A DNA stretch of 64,000 nucleotides from a virus. Below, piece by piece: positions 38,013 to 47,355 of the stretch. The stretch is taken from positions 1-64,000 of IMG/VR virus record IMGVR_UViG_3300042562_001157, one strand, 5' to 3'. The notes under the pieces were generated by a model, which worked only from the letters and a program-made list of their open reading frames with translations, searched no databases and had not been told where the DNA came from. How positions within the stretch are numbered: position 1 is the first letter of the stretch; the number at the start of each line of letters is the position of its first letter. The translations under genes were made by a program, and so were the position numbers.

Positions 38013-40079
38013 ATGAATAGTGACATCTTAAAAGAAAAAAACATTGTAGATAGAATCCTTAATGATTTATCTAAGTACGGTGAGATACCCAATAAAGGAT
38101 TTTTATCTGGTGGGGCAGTTGCGAATACACTAATGGGTTATGTGTGGGACGGAGAATACCCTATTAATGACTTAGATATTTTTATTGACGATACTGATAA
38201 TATGTTATTCCGTACCGTAACTACACCATTGAGATCAAATAAATTAATCATTGAGGGTGATGGTTATATGGTTACTAAATTATCCTACGATCACGGAAGT
38301 AACTATCAAATAGCGTCTGTGGAAAGAGAAGGGTTTTTGAATACGATATTTATACATTCGGCTCGACAAAATGTTGGTTATTCATATATCCTTAACGGAT
38401 TCGATTTTAATTGTTGTCAAGTTGGGATTGATTTAGATAATAACACTATGTGTTATACAGAATCTTTTGAGAATTTCCTTAATAACAAACAGTTAGAGGT
38501 TACTGCAATTTATACGCCAGCACACACTGCCATTAGATTGTTTAAAAAATTAGATGAACTTAAATGTTATTGTAATGTTGAGGAGTCAATGAATCTGTTA
38601 TCTCAACCGTTATTAATGGAAAACATAATCAATTTAAGTCCTAGACATTTTGGTTTATATTTTAGTACAAAGTATAAAGAAATGTATTTCACATATTACA
38701 ATAAAATAAGAGAATATTTTAAATTAACTAAATTCTTCGATCATAAGAAGAGTATGTGGAATTTAAGAAATGGTGTTAGTCAGGTTGATAACTCTAATCA
38801 TGTGGCAAATTGGTTGAACCCAAATGCGAATATACCAACAGAGGTATTAAGTAATTGGGCTAAAAACAATGATATAATGTGGACACTTACACCCAAAAAA
38901 TATGTTGATGTAGATCCTGAGATCAGAAAAGTTTTATTCGGTATCAGTTTCAACCCTTTAACATTCATGAACGCATATAACATAGTTAAGGGTAAAACTA
39001 ATAAAAAGTTAAAGTCTAAGGCGGAGAAAGTTGTTATGGGTGATTACTACCTATGTAAGGTTATCTCTTTGGTGGATAATAATTTCTACAACTGTGATTT
39101 CGATTCTTCACACGTTAAAGAATTAGAATCTTTTATGGATAAGGATAGATGGGTAGTACCATATATCGCAAAGAATAGATTAAACCTACAAGAATCATTA
39201 AATTTAAGTAGAGAGATTAAACGGGTTTATAACAACGAAGGTGAGTGGGTTTCAGAATTAGTATCAGGATACTTAACTACCGTTAATAAATTTTATAAAG
39301 TTACATATGAAAGTATTGTTGAGGGTATTAGGAAAGATAAAGAGAAATTCTGCGTCAACCTTTATGAACCATTAGATTTTAGTGATTTAACTTTACCTGA
39401 AGGTGTAAAAATAAAAGAGTTGAGTACTGAGTTAGATTTACAATGGGCGGGTAAAAAACTAAAAAATTGTATGAACAATCCTGGACAAAATTATAAAGAT
39501 AAAATTATAAAGGGTGATACTAAACTATTTGTAATTATAACACCGAACAATATGTCAGGTTTAGAACTAAGGTTAGTCGAAGACTCAGTTTATAAAGAAG
39601 TACAATTATTATCATATTGTAATAGAGTGAGTAGTGAGTATCACAGAATTATTTCTACTATTTTTACAAACTATGTCAATATGATACATTTGAGAAAAAC
39701 TTATGAAAGTAAGATTAATAATTTCATAACTATTGATATGTTGAATAGAGGTATTCTCGTTAATGTAAAAGATGAAGACACCTCAAAAAATAGACAGTCG
39801 TTTGGTTTGGGGATGATAGATGAATTTGAGGGGTTTGAAGAACCAGTACCAATGGATGAACCTATAATGGAACAGGAACAAGTGCCAGTAGTACATATGG
39901 TACGAGATGACAATGGATTTCTTAGAAGGGCACATAATCAAAATGAAGAGTATTACCCACACAATAGAAATATTAGAATGGAACTGGAGGCACTTTTACC
40001 AAATATAGGTCCTGATAATGAAGTACGTGATAATGAGGTAGATGGGTATGGGTACGAATATCCTGATCACAGGGCTTAG
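38013..40079 (+). CDS. Nucleotidyltransferase-like / PcfJ-like fusion protein
   Basis: 688 aa. N-terminal FLSGGAVANTLMGYVW followed by PINDLDIFIDD gives the GG...DxD signature of polymerase-beta-type nucleotidyltransferases. The C-terminal half carries LQWAGKKLKNCMNNPGQNYK and KLFVIITPNNMSG, similar to the PcfJ-like domain of mobile elements. The end is Glu/Pro-rich and probably disordered. Possible RNA or protein nucleotidylation; unknown. Largest plus-strand gene after the lysin. Confidence 0.8.
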   Translation: MNSDILKEKNIVDRILNDLSKYGEIPNKGFLSGGAVANTLMGYVWDGEYPINDLDIFIDDTDNMLFRTVTTPLRSNKLIIEGDGYMVTKLSYDHGSNYQIASVEREGFLNTIFIHSARQNVGYSYILNGFDFNCCQVGIDLDNNTMCYTESFENFLNNKQLEVTAIYTPAHTAIRLFKKLDELKCYCNVEESMNLLSQPLLMENIINLSPRHFGLYFSTKYKEMYFTYYNKIREYFKLTKFFDHKKSMWNLRNGVSQVDNSNHVANWLNPNANIPTEVLSNWAKNNDIMWTLTPKKYVDVDPEIRKVLFGISFNPLTFMNAYNIVKGKTNKKLKSKAEKVVMGDYYLCKVISLVDNNFYNCDFDSSHVKELESFMDKDRWVVPYIAKNRLNLQESLNLSREIKRVYNNEGEWVSELVSGYLTTVNKFYKVTYESIVEGIRKDKEKFCVNLYEPLDFSDLTLPEGVKIKELSTELDLQWAGKKLKNCMNNPGQNYKDKIIKGDTKLFVIITPNNMSGLELRLVEDSVYKEVQLLSYCNRVSSEYHRIISTIFTNYVNMIHLRKTYESKINNFITIDMLNRGILVNVKDEDTSKNRQSFGLGMIDEFEGFEEPVPMDEPIMEQEQVPVVHMVRDDNGFLRRAHNQNEEYYPHNRNIRMELEALLPNIGPDNEVRDNEVDGYGYEYPDHRA

Positions 40080-40145
40080 AAATTTATGTATAAAATATAA
40101 CAATATTCCCATTCTCCCAGATATTTATTATTAAAATATGGGGAG

Positions 40146-40334
40146 ATGGGAACAAAGGAAAATAAGGGGTGTGTCCTATTCTATCTTGGTAAAACCAAAG
40201 AAGAAGAACTTATGTCAAATTTTGATCGAATATATGACATCTACAAATTTTTAGCAATAAAAAAGGGATTCTTAGGTGAAATTAAATTCGTAGAATCCCT
40301 TGAAACTATCTATATATATGTTAAAATTTCTTAG
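40146..40334 (+). CDS. Small hypothetical protein
   Basis: 62 aa, mixed charge, VLFYLGKTKEEELMSNFDRI. Converges on the ferritin gene with a 4-nt overlap. No family recognised. Confidence 0.65.
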   Translation: MGTKENKGCVLFYLGKTKEEELMSNFDRIYDIYKFLAIKKGFLGEIKFVESLETIYIYVKIS

Positions 40335-40828
40335 ATTGTTTTAGAAACGTTTAATGATTTGTTTATCTCATACAATCCAACCTTATCGTTACCGACAATC
40401 TTTAAGTTGTCAATAATCTCTTTAAATTTATTTTCTTCTTCTCTTTGTTCAGTAACAAACCACTGTAAGAAGTTTTCTGTTGTGTAATCACCAACTTCTT
40501 TACATTTACTAATAATCTTATTAATTGAATTAGTAACCTTTCTTTCGTTGGATAATGACATCTGAAAAAGATAGAGGATATTAAATTCTAATTCTTCGTC
40601 ATCCATATAGTTATAATTTGGTACTATTGGATTTCCTTCTTGTTCTAAAACATACTCAAACAATTTAACCATATGTTCTCTTTCTTCATTTGATTGATTT
40701 AGGAAAAATTTAGATATACCGTAATAATGATTTTCACTAAATTTTTTAGATAGGTTTAGGTAAAAATACGATGCCGTATTCTCTAACCATATTTGTTCGT
40801 TTAATAACGATAAAACTTCTTCATTCAT
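40331..40828 (-). CDS. Ferritin
   Basis: 165 aa four-helix ferritin of the bacterial FtnA type. Ferroxidase ligands are visible: Glu in LNEQIWLENTASYFYL, the E-x-x-H of NEEREHM, and Glu residues in VTEQREEE. Expected to store iron as a 24-mer. It is the second gene of a minus-strand pair, starting 1 nt after the bS21 stop. Phage ferritins are uncommon. Confidence 0.92.
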   Translation of the reverse strand: MNEEVLSLLNEQIWLENTASYFYLNLSKKFSENHYYGISKFFLNQSNEEREHMVKLFEYVLEQEGNPIVPNYNYMDDEELEFNILYLFQMSLSNERKVTNSINKIISKCKEVGDYTTENFLQWFVTEQREEENKFKEIIDNLKIVGNDKVGLYEINKSLNVSKTI

Positions 40829-40829
40829 G

Positions 40830-41018
40830 TTAATTGTTTTGTTCTTTTTTTTTCTGATTATATATTGCCTTAATTTTCTCTTCTCTTTTTCTGACAGATT
40901 CTTTTAAATATTCCTCTCTGTCTTTACATTCTTTCACAATTTTGGTTTTTACGAATTTACCTTTCAACTCCTTTAAACCTCTTTCGATGTTACCGTTTTT
41001 AATTTGTACTATTAACAT
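40830..41018 (-). CDS. rpsU: Ribosomal protein bS21
   Basis: 62 aa. MLIVQIKNGNIERGLKELKG, KFVKTKIVKE and SVRKREEKIKAIYNQKKK align with bacterial bS21 over its whole length. It could replace host bS21 in the 30S subunit. In Flavobacterium, bS21 with bS18 and bS6 hides the anti-Shine-Dalgarno sequence (established knowledge), so a phage version may keep or alter that state. No Shine-Dalgarno is seen in its own leader. Confidence 0.92.
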   Translation of the reverse strand: MLIVQIKNGNIERGLKELKGKFVKTKIVKECKDREEYLKESVRKREEKIKAIYNQKKKEQNN

Positions 41019-41092
41019 TTATTTATTTTTATTATTAAATATGGTTATTTACTCAAAAATTAATATTTATTAGTAAAATGTAAAGGTTAATA

Positions 41093-41458
41093 ATGAAATT
41101 TAGTGAAATATTAAGTGAGGAGTTAGATAGAAACGGAATTAGGAGAGTACTCAATACAATTCAGAGACGTTTTATAGATAAATTAGAAAAAAAACCTAAT
41201 TCATTGTACCCGTTTGATGGGTCTATGGTAAAGGTAGATTCTGTATATATACCATTATTTGATTTCATCAAAGAATTCATAACGACAGAATATTCTGATA
41301 TGATGAATATATTTTACACTTTCATAGTAGAGTACAATACTGAAGGTAACTATGAAAATGTTGATTCATTAGTAAAAATAAGTGAAAGTGAATTGGAGTC
41401 TATGTTTTCCGATGAAGTTATTATCTTATCTAAATATTTAGAACATCACCATTTTTAA
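41093..41458 (+). CDS. Leader-motif protein, paralogous family
   Basis: 121 aa. N-terminus MKFSEILSEELDRNGIRRVL ends its leader in LSEE. The helical body ends with FYTFIVEYNTEGNYENVDSL, matching the NHYDELGNYDNL segment in the gene at 41908. Function unknown. Confidence 0.8.
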   Translation: MKFSEILSEELDRNGIRRVLNTIQRRFIDKLEKKPNSLYPFDGSMVKVDSVYIPLFDFIKEFITTEYSDMMNIFYTFIVEYNTEGNYENVDSLVKISESELESMFSDEVIILSKYLEHHHF

Positions 41459-41487
41459 TTAGTAAAGAATCTTCATTATATTATGGT

Positions 41488-41907
41488 TTGCCTATATATT
41501 ATGTTTATGAAGAAGAAAATTTCTTTTGTTTTGGGGATTTCCATCAAATGGTTGACGCAACAAAGGAATTTCTTAAAGATCGTTATTGGGATAGAAATGA
41601 AATTATACAAAGTATTGGTATAGAAAATTACATAGGTTACCTTTATGTTGAAGATAAAGATATAATACCTAAAGAAATGGATATTTTCGAATATTTATTA
41701 GAAAATGAGTTTATAGAAGTTAATGAAAAGGGTAGAATTGTTATAAATGAAATACCACCTTATTTTAAATTCGATTGGGATGAATTTATTGATGACGAAT
41801 CAAAACACGTTCATTTCGATCAACTTAGTGATTATGGGCAAGTTTATAAGTATGGTGGTGGTTATGACAATGATGGTACATATTATATGATTAAAATAGA
41901 TTATTAG
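41488..41907 (+). CDS. Hypothetical acidic protein
   Basis: 139 aa if the TTG at 41488 is used; the first in-frame ATG is at 41548. Acidic, rich in Tyr/Asp/Phe, with FDQLSDYGQVYKYGGGYDND near the end. No domain recognised. Next gene abuts directly. Confidence 0.7.
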   Translation: MPIYYVYEEENFFCFGDFHQMVDATKEFLKDRYWDRNEIIQSIGIENYIGYLYVEDKDIIPKEMDIFEYLLENEFIEVNEKGRIVINEIPPYFKFDWDEFIDDESKHVHFDQLSDYGQVYKYGGGYDNDGTYYMIKIDY

Positions 41908-42990
41908 ATGAGAAGATTAATATTAGAAAATGAAATAACTCCCTTTTATAAAAGGGTTTTAAAGTTACTTAATAAAAAGTTGGGTGAAGGTGAGGATGCC
42001 AGCGTAGTTTGGGATATACTATCTAATGAATTATCGATAGATGATACAGATACTAAAATAGAAATATTACATCTTTATACTAATCATTATGATGAATTAG
42101 GTAATTACGATAATTTAACTGATGCAGATTTAGAAGGTGTGAACGATACTTCTTCATATAATAATGAATTAGTTGCTTTGTCAATGTTTTTAGATATACC
42201 ACCGATTTTAATAGAACACGAAGGTAGTCATCATGGTTTAGATACTTATAGGGATTTAACTTCAGATGAGGTTTATGCGGTAGGTGATGACGATGAGGTT
42301 AGTAGTGCGATGGAAGACTATTTTGATGGGTATGTTGATGAAGTTGGTGGGGTAGATAATATAGATAGATATACCGTTGATGACTTTATAGAGTTAGACC
42401 AATATAGTGTTGATCAATACGCAGAAGAAACTGCAGATTATAGGCTCGATGATATGACTGAAGAAGATGTAATATCAGAGGCAGGATATGACAGTAGAGA
42501 AGAGTATGAAGAAAGGATGGTAATATTAGAGGAAAGAATTGATGAGTTAAATAACCTTTTAGAAGAAAAAGAAAGTGAATTAGAAGAGAGGTTAGATGAC
42601 GATGAAGATTTTTTTGGTACTGAAGAATATGAAGAATTGAAAGAAGAGATTAATGACTTAGAAATAGAACTTTCGGATAAACAAACTACATATGAAGGAT
42701 TGGGAGATGAGTTAAGAGAACTATTTGACACTGCGAGAGAAGAGTTACGTGACACAATGGTGAGTGAGATAATTAGTGAAATTGATAATGATGGTGTAGA
42801 TTATTTTGTAAATAATTTAGGGTTAAGTTTTAAGGAGGCAGTAGAATATTATTGTACATTCGATGAGTCTGGTTTAGAGAGATATCTCGCAGAAAATGAA
42901 GACAGAGGTAATACTTTATCTGGTTATGATGGTAGTGAAAATGAAGAATATTATAATGGGGTAACTTATTATATTTATAGAACAGATTAA
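41908..42990 (+). CDS. Acidic coiled-coil protein, paralogous family
   Basis: 360 aa. Leader-like start MRRLILENEITPFYKRVLKL, the shared N-terminal helical domain (to GNYDNL near residue 70), then acidic repeats and a long coiled coil (about 205-275: ERIDELNNLLEEKESELEER). C-terminal NLGLSFKEAVEYYC and GVTYYIYRTD are mirrored in the gene at 46097. Candidate structural or virion-internal protein. Confidence 0.82.
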   Translation: MRRLILENEITPFYKRVLKLLNKKLGEGEDASVVWDILSNELSIDDTDTKIEILHLYTNHYDELGNYDNLTDADLEGVNDTSSYNNELVALSMFLDIPPILIEHEGSHHGLDTYRDLTSDEVYAVGDDDEVSSAMEDYFDGYVDEVGGVDNIDRYTVDDFIELDQYSVDQYAEETADYRLDDMTEEDVISEAGYDSREEYEERMVILEERIDELNNLLEEKESELEERLDDDEDFFGTEEYEELKEEINDLEIELSDKQTTYEGLGDELRELFDTAREELRDTMVSEIISEIDNDGVDYFVNNLGLSFKEAVEYYCTFDESGLERYLAENEDRGNTLSGYDGSENEEYYNGVTYYIYRTD

Positions 42991-43002
42991 ATATATAAAA
43001 AA

Positions 43003-44568
43003 ATGAAGATAAAATTAAACGTAAGTCAATATAAAAGATTACTATCAGAAATGAGACATGATGGTAAGTCCACTGGTTTATTTGCGGATGAAGAACCTAA
43101 AGTGGTTAATGAATTCGGTAAAAAAATGAAATCGTATGTTAATGATAAAAGTGATGAATTAAAAAATTCTTGGAAAACTTTTGTTAGTGTGGCGAAAAGA
43201 GAAAAGGGTGAAACAATTGAGTTACTTAAAGTATTACAAAAACTTGTAAGTGGTAAAGAAGTAACTGAAAATGAAATAAAACTATTGAAGGCACAGTCTA
43301 AAGATATTGTAAAGATAGTTGCGGTTATGGGTATGGGAGCAGTATCAATGGCAATACCACTATTGTTGGAAAAGGTTTTAAATAAATACGGTATATCTAT
43401 AATGCCTAGTAGTCATAAAGAATTGGGTAGTGAAGAAAGTACTGAAGAAATTAATGAAGGTAAAAAGAAAAAGAAAAATACATTGTGTGCTAGAGGTGTA
43501 AGTGCTGCAAAATCTAAATACGATGTTTATCCTTCTGCATACGCTAATGGTTATGCAGTTCAGGTATGTAAAGGTAAGATTAAAGGATTGGATGGTCAAA
43601 AAAGATGTAGTGGAAGTTACTGCAGTGGTAAAAGAAATGAATCATATAATTTTGACGATATAGAAGTTGCGGAAAGATTAGATGAAGATTTGGCAGTTTG
43701 GTTTGGTACTAAAAAAAAGGGTAAAGGTACTAAACAACCACAAGGACCTTGGGTTAACATATGTAGAAAAAAAGAAGGTGGTGGACATCCTGAGTGTGGT
43801 AGAAGTGATTCCGATAAAGGTGGATATCCAGTTTGTAGGGCAAAGAGTGTTGCTGCGAATATGAGTCAGGAGGCTAAAGATTCTGCGTGTAGACGTAAGA
43901 GAGAAAAAGAAAAAAATGATGGTAAATCAGGAAAAGGACAATCACCAAGTCCTATTAAAGTTAAAAACTATAAACCTAAAAAGAATGAATCATTAAACTA
44001 CGATAGAATGTTAATTACTGAAAACAGGACTATCATTAGTGAAGGTTTAAGATATCATATAGATAATGAAATACCATTAACTGAATCAGTTTATAGATAT
44101 GGTAGTGAATCTTTCTTTAACTTAATAAACGAAGTTAGAGAATTATATACAAACGGTAAAATTGATTTATCATTTAATGATGAGGAGATTATAAGAACCG
44201 ATATTGGTAAACAAGGTATCTATGAGGGTAGAAAGGTTTGGTTGGACATACCAAATGAGTATATGGAAATAAATGAGGCAGAATATAAAGGTAAGACAGT
44301 TGAGTTGAGTAAACCTAAAAGAGGTGGTAGTAAAAAGTTTTATGTTTATGTGATGTGTAATGGTAAGGTTAGAAAAGTTTCCTTTGGGGCAAAATCTGGT
44401 GGATCAAATTTGTCAGTAAAACTTAGAGACCCTAAGGCTAAAAAGGCGTTTTCAGATAGACACAATTGTCCACAGAAAAATGATAAATGTAGTGCTGGTT
44501 ATTGGAGTTGTAGATTACCGAGATATGCAAAACAATTAGGATTATCAGGTGGAGGTACTTGGTGGTAA
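43003..44568 (+). CDS. Multi-module leader-motif protein (DUF5872/DUF6321-like modules)
   Basis: 521 aa, apparently a string of small domains. Leader MKIKLNVSQYKRLLSEMRHD; helical domain to about 150; NTLCARGVSAAKSKYDVYPS (DUF5872-like) at about 158-205; GPWVNICRKKEGGGHPECGR with CRAKSVAANMSQEAKDSACR (DUF6321-like) at about 245-305; a C-terminal FYVYVMCNGKVRKVSFGAKS module ending WSCRLPRYAK. Module borders carry INEG (150), ITEN (338), ISEG (345), LTES (359) and INEA (423), suggesting proteolytic maturation. The modules usually occur singly in phage proteins of unknown function. Confidence 0.82.
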   Translation: MKIKLNVSQYKRLLSEMRHDGKSTGLFADEEPKVVNEFGKKMKSYVNDKSDELKNSWKTFVSVAKREKGETIELLKVLQKLVSGKEVTENEIKLLKAQSKDIVKIVAVMGMGAVSMAIPLLLEKVLNKYGISIMPSSHKELGSEESTEEINEGKKKKKNTLCARGVSAAKSKYDVYPSAYANGYAVQVCKGKIKGLDGQKRCSGSYCSGKRNESYNFDDIEVAERLDEDLAVWFGTKKKGKGTKQPQGPWVNICRKKEGGGHPECGRSDSDKGGYPVCRAKSVAANMSQEAKDSACRRKREKEKNDGKSGKGQSPSPIKVKNYKPKKNESLNYDRMLITENRTIISEGLRYHIDNEIPLTESVYRYGSESFFNLINEVRELYTNGKIDLSFNDEEIIRTDIGKQGIYEGRKVWLDIPNEYMEINEAEYKGKTVELSKPKRGGSKKFYVYVMCNGKVRKVSFGAKSGGSNLSVKLRDPKAKKAFSDRHNCPQKNDKCSAGYWSCRLPRYAKQLGLSGGGTWW

Positions 44569-44590
44569 ATAAAAATAAAAAATTAATGAT

Positions 44591-45022
44591 ATGAAAAGAA
44601 TAGTTAAATTAACGGAAGAAGACATTAAAAACATGGTTAGAAAAACTATGGACCAAATTAATGTACAAGGTAATGAACATCACGATAGAGGAAATAGATA
44701 TATGTTCTTCTCAAACTTACAACAAATGAGAAGACAATGTGATATATTATTAGATATGGATCCAGAAATGGTTGAGGGTGTTTTAGAAAATGGACACGAT
44801 TGGGCTCAAGATCACATTGCGGAAGCAAAAAACAATATGGATCAAGTATTTGATTTCTTAATGAATGAAAGTAAAAAGTATGGTATGGAGTTATCTATGA
44901 ATATAGATGATAGTGATATGATGAATGAAAAGTGGAGTAAAGAATATAAAAATTCCATAGATTGTAATAACCCAAAAGGGTTCTCTCAGAGAGCACATTG
45001 TCAAGGTCGTAAGAAAAGATAG
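44591..45022 (+). CDS. Leader-motif protein with KNSIDCNNPKGFS tail
   Basis: 143 aa. N-terminus MKRIVKLTEEDIKNMVRKTM. The C-terminus WSKEYKNSIDCNNPKGFSQR followed by AHCQGRKKR is a tail motif found on several phage proteins. Helical in between. Possibly virion-associated. Confidence 0.82.
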   Translation: MKRIVKLTEEDIKNMVRKTMDQINVQGNEHHDRGNRYMFFSNLQQMRRQCDILLDMDPEMVEGVLENGHDWAQDHIAEAKNNMDQVFDFLMNESKKYGMELSMNIDDSDMMNEKWSKEYKNSIDCNNPKGFSQRAHCQGRKKR

Positions 45023-45023
45023 T

Positions 45024-45290
45024 ATGGATTTTCCGTTTGAAGAAAATAAAATAAATGGTTTTTATGTTCGTAAATTTTCTGATAATGTAGAGAATAGTGA
45101 ATTGGTTTGGCATAGAGATAAAGAAGATAGGATTGTTGAGAGTGTTGGACATACGGATTGGATGGTTCAATTAGATAACCAACTACCTATCCCATTAACA
45201 GAAACAGTACTTATACCAAAAGAAGTATATCACAGAGTAATTAAAGGTACTGGTGAATTAACAGTTAGAATAAAAAAATTAAATGATTAA
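45024..45290 (+). CDS. Small cupin-like protein
   Basis: 88 aa. VWHRDKEDRIVESVG and the C-terminal LIPKEVYHRVIKGTGELTVR resemble a small cupin-type beta barrel with conserved histidines seen in phages. Activity unknown. Starts 1 nt after its neighbour and overlaps the next gene by 8 nt. Confidence 0.75.
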   Translation: MDFPFEENKINGFYVRKFSDNVENSELVWHRDKEDRIVESVGHTDWMVQLDNQLPIPLTETVLIPKEVYHRVIKGTGELTVRIKKLND

Positions 45291-46095
45291 GTTAACTAAC
45301 ATATTAAAAGAATCTGAGAGTAATTTATCTTATTTAGATAATAAAGTTTATAGGAAATACTTAAATGTCCTTAATAAAAAATATCCAGAAATACAAAACG
45401 AAGTTAAGAAATATGTTTACCCTAATAATGAGTGGGGTGTAGAATTTAATGATAGTAAACCATATAAAAAAATGTTTGATTTCTTTGGTGCAGACTTTTT
45501 TAATTTGGATGTTGAAGAAAAAAGTGATTTAATATTTCTTTTTATCATTAATTTAAATGTTAATGATTTTTTAACTGAAAAATTAAATGTTGGGGATGGG
45601 TTGTATTTTGTTACTTTAGAAGTTGCGCAAGAAGGTAGTGAATATGAAACAGAAACAAATCGTGTAACCTGTGATGAATGTAATGGAAGAGGTAGTGAAA
45701 CATATGAATGTCCTTATTGTGAAGGTACTGGTGAAATTAGTAATGAAGAAGATGAAACATTTGCCTGTGATGACTGCAATGGTTCGGGAGAAAATGAGGA
45801 AGAATGTTCATATTGTGGGGGTGATGGTGAGTATGATGAGGAAGAAGAAAGATACACTAAACATATAGAAAAGTGGAATATGATTATGACTGAAAAACCT
45901 AATCTTAGTCAAATAGATTATGGTACTTATTTTATTGAAAATTATAAAGACAAAGTATATATGATGACTGAAATGAATTCTTTCTGGGATACTAAGACTG
46001 AAAATTATGAATCCCAACTACCAGAAGATTCAGAAATTTTAGATTATGATGTCAGTGAGGCAAATAGGTTTGGAATAAGATATATTGTATTGTGA
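45283..46095 (+). CDS. DnaJ-type zinc-finger protein without J domain
   Basis: 270 aa. Leader-like MIKLTNILKESESNLSYLDN, a helical N-terminal domain of the paralogous kind, then four CxxCxGxG zinc motifs at about residues 130-185: CDECNGRG, CPYCEGTG, CDDCNGSG, CSYCGGDG. There is no J domain and no DnaJ C-terminal domain. It may bind unfolded or partner proteins; how it relates to the full DnaJ at 8131 is open. Confidence 0.85.
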   Translation: MIKLTNILKESESNLSYLDNKVYRKYLNVLNKKYPEIQNEVKKYVYPNNEWGVEFNDSKPYKKMFDFFGADFFNLDVEEKSDLIFLFIINLNVNDFLTEKLNVGDGLYFVTLEVAQEGSEYETETNRVTCDECNGRGSETYECPYCEGTGEISNEEDETFACDDCNGSGENEEECSYCGGDGEYDEEEERYTKHIEKWNMIMTEKPNLSQIDYGTYFIENYKDKVYMMTEMNSFWDTKTENYESQLPEDSEILDYDVSEANRFGIRYIVL

Positions 46096-46096
46096 T

Positions 46097-47311
46097 ATGG
46101 AAATAGATTTCAGTAACATAACACCATTAGATTTAAGGATATTAAATCATTTAAGAAAGAATTCGGTAACAGATGAGTGGGAACCACTTTATAACTATTT
46201 GATCAATAATTTTAATACTGATCCTGAGGACACACAAAAAATTATCCTAATTTATAGTGATGTAAAAAATGAAAATATAGATTTTAAGAACGTTAACGAT
46301 ATACACACACCAAACATCGATTACTCATCCTATGATGAAAAAAGATTGGCGTTTGCGGAATTTATTAACGTTGATCCTGTTTTTGTAAAACCATTCGCAA
46401 CATATCTTTCTAATCTTTCTTCTTTTAAAGTATTAATACCTTCGATTAGTTATAGTACTAGATATGTTTATTATATAGGTGACTTTTATGCGGTATATAG
46501 AGAATCGGAAATGAAAATTCGTGAAAAATTAGATGAGGAAGGATGGGATTTTTTTAGTCATAGTTTTTTAATTGATTATGTCGAAATTAATCGTCAATAT
46601 TTAGATTATAACGTAACTGAAATTGCTAAAGAAGAATATGAACGTGAAATAGGTAGTTCTAAATTTAATGTGGAATCAAAAGAAAATCTTTTAAAAAATA
46701 TTGATAAATATGATGAATACGAAGATTTAAAGTATACGTTTGATGAATTGACTGAAACTAAAAAAGAAATAGATAAAACTTTTTTAGGGTTAGATAATAA
46801 CATCAATAAATTAGAGAAAGAAAAAAGAATTATTGAGATAGAAATAGAAAGGTTATCTGATATTACAGATTATGGTGATGATGAAGATAGTTACTCAACA
46901 GAATTTGAGGGAGAAATAGAGGATTTAGAAAATAAACTAAATAAAATTGAAAACAGATTAGAAGAGGCTGAGTATGAATATAACCAACATTATAAAGATT
47001 ATGATTCATTAGTAGATGAATTAGAAGATGTAACCGAAGATTTATCCAAATATGAGGGAGATAATTTCGAAAAGTTATATATGACTATTAGGAAAGAAAA
47101 ATTAAAAGAAGATTATAGTTATGATATTGAAGGGTATGTAGATGAATTAGGTTTAACTTTAGGTGAGGCAATATCCGATAACATTTTAATTGTAGATGAA
47201 GAGTACATAATAAGTGAGGCAATAGAAAAAGATGGTCCTGAATATTTCATTGGTGACTTAACAAAAGATGTTTTTATTTATAACGGTGAGGAATATTACG
47301 TTCTTTGGTAA
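46097..47311 (+). CDS. Acidic coiled-coil protein, paralog of 41908
   Basis: 404 aa from the ATG at 46097. ITPLDLRILNHLRKNSVTDE matches the N-terminal domain of 41908 and 48256. A long coiled coil follows (about 215-330), then a C-terminal GLTLGEAISDN...EEYYVLW segment like that of 41908. No catalytic motif. Function unknown. Confidence 0.82.
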   Translation: MEIDFSNITPLDLRILNHLRKNSVTDEWEPLYNYLINNFNTDPEDTQKIILIYSDVKNENIDFKNVNDIHTPNIDYSSYDEKRLAFAEFINVDPVFVKPFATYLSNLSSFKVLIPSISYSTRYVYYIGDFYAVYRESEMKIREKLDEEGWDFFSHSFLIDYVEINRQYLDYNVTEIAKEEYEREIGSSKFNVESKENLLKNIDKYDEYEDLKYTFDELTETKKEIDKTFLGLDNNINKLEKEKRIIEIEIERLSDITDYGDDEDSYSTEFEGEIEDLENKLNKIENRLEEAEYEYNQHYKDYDSLVDELEDVTEDLSKYEGDNFEKLYMTIRKEKLKEDYSYDIEGYVDELGLTLGEAISDNILIVDEEYIISEAIEKDGPEYFIGDLTKDVFIYNGEEYYVLW

Positions 47312-47313
47312 TA

Positions 47314-47344
47314 TTGACATTTTAAGAAAAAATCCTTATTTTTG
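47314..47344 (+). promoter_or_regulatory. Promoter
   Basis: TTGACA at 47314-47319, 17-nt spacer, TATTTTTG at 47337-47344, 11 nt before the ATG at 47356. Confidence 0.65.
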
Positions 47345-47355
47345 TATAAAAAGAT

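Noticed and set aside
42438-42755. 105-codon Ser-rich minus-strand ORF
   Set aside because: Complement of an acidic coiled coil (GAA/GAT codons read as Ser/Phe/Ile); artefact.
45671-45868. Met/Val-rich 65-codon ORF in another frame
   Set aside because: Shadow of the zinc-finger protein; frame-shifted reading of Cys/Gly/Glu codons.
47300-47309. GTTCTTTGG resembling boxA
   Set aside because: It is the C-terminal coding end of the gene at 46097 (VLW-stop) and no stable RNA follows; chance match.
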